Positions 6,551 through 8,967 of a stretch of 8,967 nt of DNA are shown here, piece by piece (positions within the stretch are counted from its first letter, which is position 1; each line of letters opens with the position of its first letter). Origin of the DNA: an uncultured Bacilli bacterium (GTDB lineage: Bacteria > Bacillota_I > Bacilli_A > RF39 > UBA660); assembly GCA_934154785.1 (NCBI GenBank), contig CAKPGL010000007.1, forward strand, positions 1 through 8,967, in the 5' to 3' direction. The translations under genes and the position numbers were made by a program. The notes beneath the pieces are model-generated. The model had not been told where the DNA came from. It saw only the letters and a program-made list of their open reading frames with translations, and did not search any database.

Positions 6551-6817
6551 CTAACTTAATTTTATAATACTCATTTTAGCATTGGTACTGCTATTGAAAG
6601 ATATATTAACAGTTTTACTTGCTTTTAACATTAGTGTAATTACTTCTTCTGGAAGCAATTGAGTTATTATAGTTCCACTTAATTGTGTATAATAATCTGT
6701 AATTCCATCACCATTTACGTCACTACCAGTAATTATATTTTGATCTTTTTTTATTGCTAAAGTGAAAATAACATCGGTTGGAGATTCTATAGTTATAAAA
6801 TAGTCAATTTTATATAT
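6551..6817 (-). pseudogene. C-terminal remnant of a surface-type protein
   Basis: On the minus strand a frame open over 88 codons, ending with TAG at 6553-6551, encodes a protein-like sequence. It begins near YFITIESPTDVIFTLAIKKD and continues with SDVNGDGITDYYTQLSGTII and LLPEEVITLMLKASKTVNIS, ending SIIKLS. DVNGDGITDYY resembles a calcium-binding loop of EF-hand/dockerin type, and the Thr/Ser-rich beta-like pattern fits the C-terminal domain of an extracellular protein. An in-frame TGA (6820-6818) lies just upstream, and there is no ATG or ribosome binding site in the open part, so it is a fragment. A short basic start, MKVVNKTIKRKFKN, encoded upstream in the 6850-6900 area, could be the old N-terminus, but this is speculation. 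The family is not identified. Confidence 0.5.
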
Positions 6818-6980
6818 TCATAGTCTATTTAATTTATTCTTAATTTTTAAATTTTCTTTTAATCGTTTTATTTACAACCTTCATTCATTATTACCACTTC
6901 AAATATTCATTATATATTATGTCTTAATACATTTATAGTGTAGTTTGCTTGCATAATTCATTAACGTTTTAAATAAAACA

Positions 6981-7202
6981 CTATTTAGTTAATTTTTTAA
7001 TTATTATATGTTCTAGCATAACTACTGTATAATACATTATAGCGGAAACTATTGCTAATAATATTACACCAGTCATAACTAGATTTAAATTAAATACTTG
7101 TGAACCATAATTTATTAGATATCCTAATCCTTCTTTAGAAACTAATAATTCTCCCATAATAACACCGTCATAGCAGGTATGGCGAGAAAATTAAAAGTAG
7201 TT
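6981..7202 (-). pseudogene. Frameshifted C-terminus of an ABC-transporter permease
   Basis: Minus-strand translation from about 7166 down to TAG (6983-6981) reads GVIMGELLVSKEGLGYLINY, GSQVFNLNLVMTGVILLAIV and SAIMYYTVVMLEHIIIKKLTK. This is the last part of a binding-protein-dependent transport permease of the SsuC/TauC/nitrate-type group, with the conserved V-x-GE-x-LVSK-x-GLGYLI...GSQVF pattern and a final membrane helix. At about 7167 the frame breaks: adding one base would join an upstream frame reading FLAIPAMT. That frame in turn meets TGA a few codons earlier. The N-terminal two thirds, the ATPase and the binding protein are absent. So the gene is dead, and the assignment rests on remembered family motifs. 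Confidence 0.7.
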
Positions 7203-7224
7203 CATATACTTATATTGTATTGCA

Positions 7225-7732
7225 ATGGGAGGAATATTAATTATATCAGAAATATGTTGTTCATATTGTAATGATAGAAATATATTAAAGATAGTCTATT
7301 GTTATAGAGTAGTTAACAAAAGAAGTCAAAAAGATTTTTATTATAGTAATTATTTAAAAGATGGCATAATTTTGATGACAATGATATATATAATGTTTTA
7401 ATTGTTATTAAGAAAAATAAAACTAATTTATGGAGTGGCACTATGGTATATAGGATGATTATGAAAAATATAATAAATATAGAAGTTGTTTTTTTATAAA
7501 GATATAAATCATCTTATGTATGAACTAGAACAAGAAGAGAAACAAATAATAAGTGTGCTTGAATATGAATTGGAGGTATTTAGATAACTTTGATAATCCG
7601 TCTTATGTTTATAATAATGCAAATTTTGAATTAACTTCATTGTATAATGGATGGATATTTATTGAGGGGCTTCTTAATAATTCTCTTCCATATAATCAAT
7701 TAAAAAATTCTAATTTTGATATTCAAAGATAG
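7225..7732 (+). pseudogene. Multiply frameshifted unknown gene
   Basis: Four overlapping plus-strand frames look like parts of one protein broken by shifts. 7225-7401 begins MGGILIISEICCSYCNDRNI and passes YYSNYLKDG. 7350-7499 reads NFDDNDIYNVLIVIKKNKTN and WSGTMVYRM. 7483-7587 reads YKDINHLMYELEQEEKQIIS and VLEYELEVF. 7553-7732 reads YLDNFDNPSYVYNNANFELT, SLYNGWIFIEGLLNN and LPYNQLKNSNFDIQR, then TAG. Each segment takes over roughly where the previous frame stops, and none has a convincing ribosome binding site. I do not recognise the family; the acidic, aromatic-rich tail is reminiscent of small cytoplasmic proteins. It may also be a chance mosaic in A+T-rich DNA. Confidence 0.4.
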
Positions 7733-7758
7733 GCTTCTAAAAATAGATTTTTAAAGTA

Positions 7759-7767
7759 TGGTATAAT
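7759..7767 (+). promoter_or_regulatory. Extended -10 promoter for the downstream membrane-protein gene
   Basis: TGGTATAAT is a perfect extended -10 (TG at 7759-7760, TATAAT at 7762-7767). No clear -35 is seen about 17 bases upstream, which is common for extended -10 promoters. The ATG of the next gene is 41 bases after the -10, giving an ordinary short leader. Confidence 0.6.
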
Positions 7768-7808
7768 ATATAATGAAAGACGAATTATAATTTAAAGGTA
7801 GGTGTAAA

Positions 7809-8324
7809 ATGAAGAATACAATCATTAAGTCATTATTAGCAGTTGTGTTCGGAATAGTTATAGGCATATTTTCAAAATGGGGAGATGTTATACCTGGTGA
7901 TAATTTAATAAAATATTTTGGGTGGATATCTACAGGTGTTATTATTTGGTTGGTAATAGGTTCATTTTTAATTATCAAAACTAAGAATAGAAAAGAATTT
8001 AGTATTGTTTATTTATTATTTATGATATCAATGCTGATATCGTATTATATTTTTTCTCTATTGATTGTTAAATACTTAGTTAAAAGAATAGTAATATTTT
8101 GGATTATAATATTTATTGGATCATTTATCTTAGGAAATATAATATACGGTAAAAAAAATACTAATTTGTTTAGAATATTATTTATTCTAGCTTCAATAAT
8201 ATTTTTGATATATGATGCCATAGAAATAAATGGAATTAACCTAATAGCTATTATTCCTGAATTATTAATGGTTGTATACGTTTTAATTATTATTAGCAAA
8301 AGCATAAAGAAAACTAAAAATTAA
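7809..8324 (+). CDS. Hypothetical six-helix integral membrane protein
   Basis: The 171-aa product consists almost wholly of membrane helices, at about residues 5-22, 36-57, 66-91, 93-113, 119-137 and 145-163, with a short Lys-rich tail (164-171). The first loop carries the pattern GIFSKWGDVIPGD (19-31). Basic loops KTKNRKEF (57-64) and YGKKN (113-117) and the basic tail suggest that these sides face the cytoplasm. The Gly-rich first helix followed by a G-D-x-x-P loop and a second glycine-rich helix recalls small uncharacterised membrane families such as DUF6518, but I am not sure. AAAGGTAGGTG just upstream supports the ATG. The gene is 50 bases upstream of the superoxide reductase gene on the same strand, with no clear terminator between them, so the two may be co-transcribed. 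No function can be given. Confidence 0.75.
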   Translation: MKNTIIKSLLAVVFGIVIGIFSKWGDVIPGDNLIKYFGWISTGVIIWLVIGSFLIIKTKNRKEFSIVYLLFMISMLISYYIFSLLIVKYLVKRIVIFWIIIFIGSFILGNIIYGKKNTNLFRILFILASIIFLIYDAIEINGINLIAIIPELLMVVYVLIIISKSIKKTKN

Positions 8325-8374
8325 ATAACAATTATTTAGTTAAATTATAATTTTGTTATAGAAGGAGGAAACAA

Positions 8375-8758
8375 ATGAAAAATGAATTGATAATTAAAAA
8401 ATGTTTAAAATGTGGTGCATTGGTTGAGGTAATCAATGACTGTAACTGTGGTGACTGTGGAATAACTTGTTGTGGTGAACCTATGGTAAAGTTAATTTCA
8501 AATAGTGTTGATGCATCGCTTGAAAAACATATTCCAACTTTTGAACATATAGGTGATGAAATACTTGTTAAAGTAAATCATGTTATGGAAAAAGAACATT
8601 TTATTGAATGGATTGCACTGGTTAATGATAAAGATATTTATAAAGTTAAATTATTGCCAGAACAAAATGCAGAATGTAAATTCAAATATATGAAGGGATC
8701 AAAATTATATGCCTATTGTAATAAGCATGGACTTTGGTCTTGTGATACAGAACAATAG
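8375..8758 (+). CDS. dfx: Superoxide reductase, desulfoferrodoxin type
   Basis: This cytoplasmic enzyme of anaerobes reduces superoxide to hydrogen peroxide without forming oxygen, using electrons from rubredoxin or similar donors. At 127 aa it is a full two-domain protein. The N-terminal desulforedoxin domain has C10 and C13 (CLKC) and C32-C33 (CCGEPM), the four ligands of the FeCys4 centre. The catalytic iron site has H52 (in EKHIP), H69, H75 (EHFIEWI), C115 and H118 (CNKHGLW), with the catalytic Glu-Lys pair E50-K51. Two points are unusual: three extra cysteines (C23, C25, C28) lie in a loop just before C32, which is about three residues longer than in classical proteins, and the usual Pro after H69 is Val. 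AAGGAGG at 8362-8368 fixes the start. An XRE regulator starts 105 bases downstream. Confidence 0.95.
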   Translation: MKNELIIKKCLKCGALVEVINDCNCGDCGITCCGEPMVKLISNSVDASLEKHIPTFEHIGDEILVKVNHVMEKEHFIEWIALVNDKDIYKVKLLPEQNAECKFKYMKGSKLYAYCNKHGLWSCDTEQ

Positions 8759-8782
8759 TTATTTGTATTATAATTGTTAAAA

Positions 8783-8805
8783 GTCTTTGACAAACTTCCA
8801 AAGAC
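8783..8805 (+). terminator. Hairpin after the superoxide reductase gene
   Basis: A perfect 7-bp stem, GTCTTTG (8783-8789) with CAAAGAC (8799-8805), encloses a 9-base loop. The tail ATTTGATAG has few T, so it is a weak terminator at best. A perfect TTGACA (8787-8792) lies inside it, with GATAGA 17 bases later (3 of 6 matches to a -10), so the site may instead be part of the promoter of the next gene. Confidence 0.35.
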
Positions 8806-8823
8806 ATTTGATAGAAATCCACT

Positions 8824-8847
8824 ACTAACATATATATAATTGTTAGT
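8824..8847. promoter_or_regulatory. Palindromic operator candidate before the XRE gene
   Basis: The perfect 7-base arms ACTAACA (8824-8830) and TGTTAGT (8841-8847) flank TATATATAAT, which contains a perfect TATAAT (8835-8840). AAAGGAGG (8849-8856) and the ATG at 8864 follow. A dimeric XRE repressor bound here would cover the -10, the usual layout for autoregulation. In RNA, the same sequence could form a hairpin directly beside the ribosome binding site. Confidence 0.5.
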
Positions 8848-8863
8848 GAAAGGAGGAAGAAGA

Positions 8864-8967
8864 ATGAAGTTAGGAGATAATATTTTCAAGCTAAGAAAAG
8901 ATTGTAAACTTTCACAAGAACAATTAGCAGAAAAAGTTGATGTTACTAGACAAACAATATCAAATTG
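8864..8967 (+). CDS. XRE-family transcriptional regulator, N-terminal part
   Basis: Only the first 34 codons lie in the window; the gene runs off the end. The sequence starts MKLGDNIFKLRKDCKLSQEQ and continues LAEKVDVTRQTISN, a classic Cro/C1-type helix-turn-helix: the first helix carries LRKDCKLSQEQLAEK, the turn VDVT and the recognition helix RQTISN. The following bases TG fit the usual Trp. This form is typical of small Bacillota regulators that may carry a membrane or second domain after the HTH, which cannot be seen here. AAAGGAGG at 8849-8856 gives a clear start. It is preceded by a palindromic operator candidate at 8824-8847, suggesting autoregulation. Whether it also controls the superoxide reductase upstream is unknown. 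Confidence 0.9.
   Translation, partial: MKLGDNIFKLRKDCKLSQEQLAEKVDVTRQTISN

Larger units (their letters stand above)
6534..7758. other. Gene-poor, decaying stretch with pseudogene remnants
   Basis: No intact gene can be read in these roughly 1.2 kb. The stretch contains three recognisable remnants, listed separately: two on the minus strand (6551-6817 and 6981-7202) and one on the plus strand (7225-7732). The base composition is even more A+T-rich than in the neighbouring genes, and stops occur in all frames between the remnants. I saw no transposase, terminal inverted repeats or attachment site that would explain how it formed. Confidence 0.7.

Noticed and set aside
6964..6978. Short palindrome (GTTTTA/TAAAAC) just after the permease remnant as a terminator
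   Set aside because: The loop would be only about two bases and no T-tract follows on the minus strand; such matches are frequent in A+T-rich DNA.
6534..7758. Insertion sequence or small mobile element as the source of the decayed stretch
   Set aside because: I found no transposase or integrase remnant, terminal inverted repeats or flanking direct repeats.
8045..8305. Minus-strand frame inside the membrane-protein gene, and another at 7751-7978 spanning its promoter
   Set aside because: The plus strand has a promoter, a ribosome binding site and six good membrane helices; the minus frames have none of these.
8325..8374. Imperfect inverted repeat (ATAACAA / TTGTTAT) between the membrane-protein and superoxide reductase genes
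   Set aside because: The stem is A+T-only apart from one pair, the loop is long and there is no T-tract, so neither a terminator nor a riboswitch can be supported.

Overview
The window is strongly A+T-rich and uses the standard bacterial code: every tryptophan I can read is TGG, and no real gene needs TGA as a sense codon. The gene content (5S rRNA next to a tsaE-tsaB-rimI-tsaD cluster, a PrsW-type membrane protease, several XRE-family regulators, a desulfoferrodoxin-type superoxide reductase) points to a low-GC Bacillota. The partial 5S rRNA lacks most of the helix IV stem-loop. Shortened 5S rRNAs are known from mollicutes, so an anaerobic gut-type Bacilli/Mollicutes-like lineage that keeps the standard code is my best guess; this is inference.

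Layout. 1-144: 3' end of a 5S rRNA gene, a T-rich terminator and a very short promoter/leader. 145-2632: a compact operon, tsaE-tsaB-rimI-tsaD, for t6A modification of tRNA (TsaE ATPase, TsaB scaffold, TsaD catalytic subunit) plus ribosomal-protein or TsaD-linked N-acetylation (RimI). A two-way terminator (2635-2667) separates it from the convergent gene at 2671-4377, a large regulator with two helix-turn-helix domains and an uncharacterised core. The divergent intergenic region (4378-4552) holds a tandem 14-nt repeat that is a good operator candidate. 4553-6477: a translationally coupled pair. The first gene is a zinc-ribbon, single-span membrane protein with an Asn-rich stalk and an outer domain. 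The second is a double zinc-ribbon PrsW-type intramembrane protease. Both start with nearly the same zinc-ribbon sequence, and a strong terminator follows (6494-6533).

6534-7758 is a decaying stretch without an intact gene. It holds, on the minus strand, the C-terminal remnant of a surface-type protein and the frameshifted C-terminus of an ABC-transporter permease. On the plus strand it holds a multiply frameshifted unknown gene. After an extended -10 promoter come a six-helix membrane protein (7809-8324), a superoxide reductase with an unusually Cys-rich N-terminal loop (8375-8758), and the start of an XRE regulator (8864 to the window end) preceded by a palindrome that looks like an autoregulatory operator.

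Best candidates for an undescribed system: the zinc-ribbon protein/PrsW pair, which resembles a membrane signalling module in which the protease could act on its single-span neighbour, and the double-HTH regulator with its tandem-repeat operator. Both are inferences from sequence and layout only.
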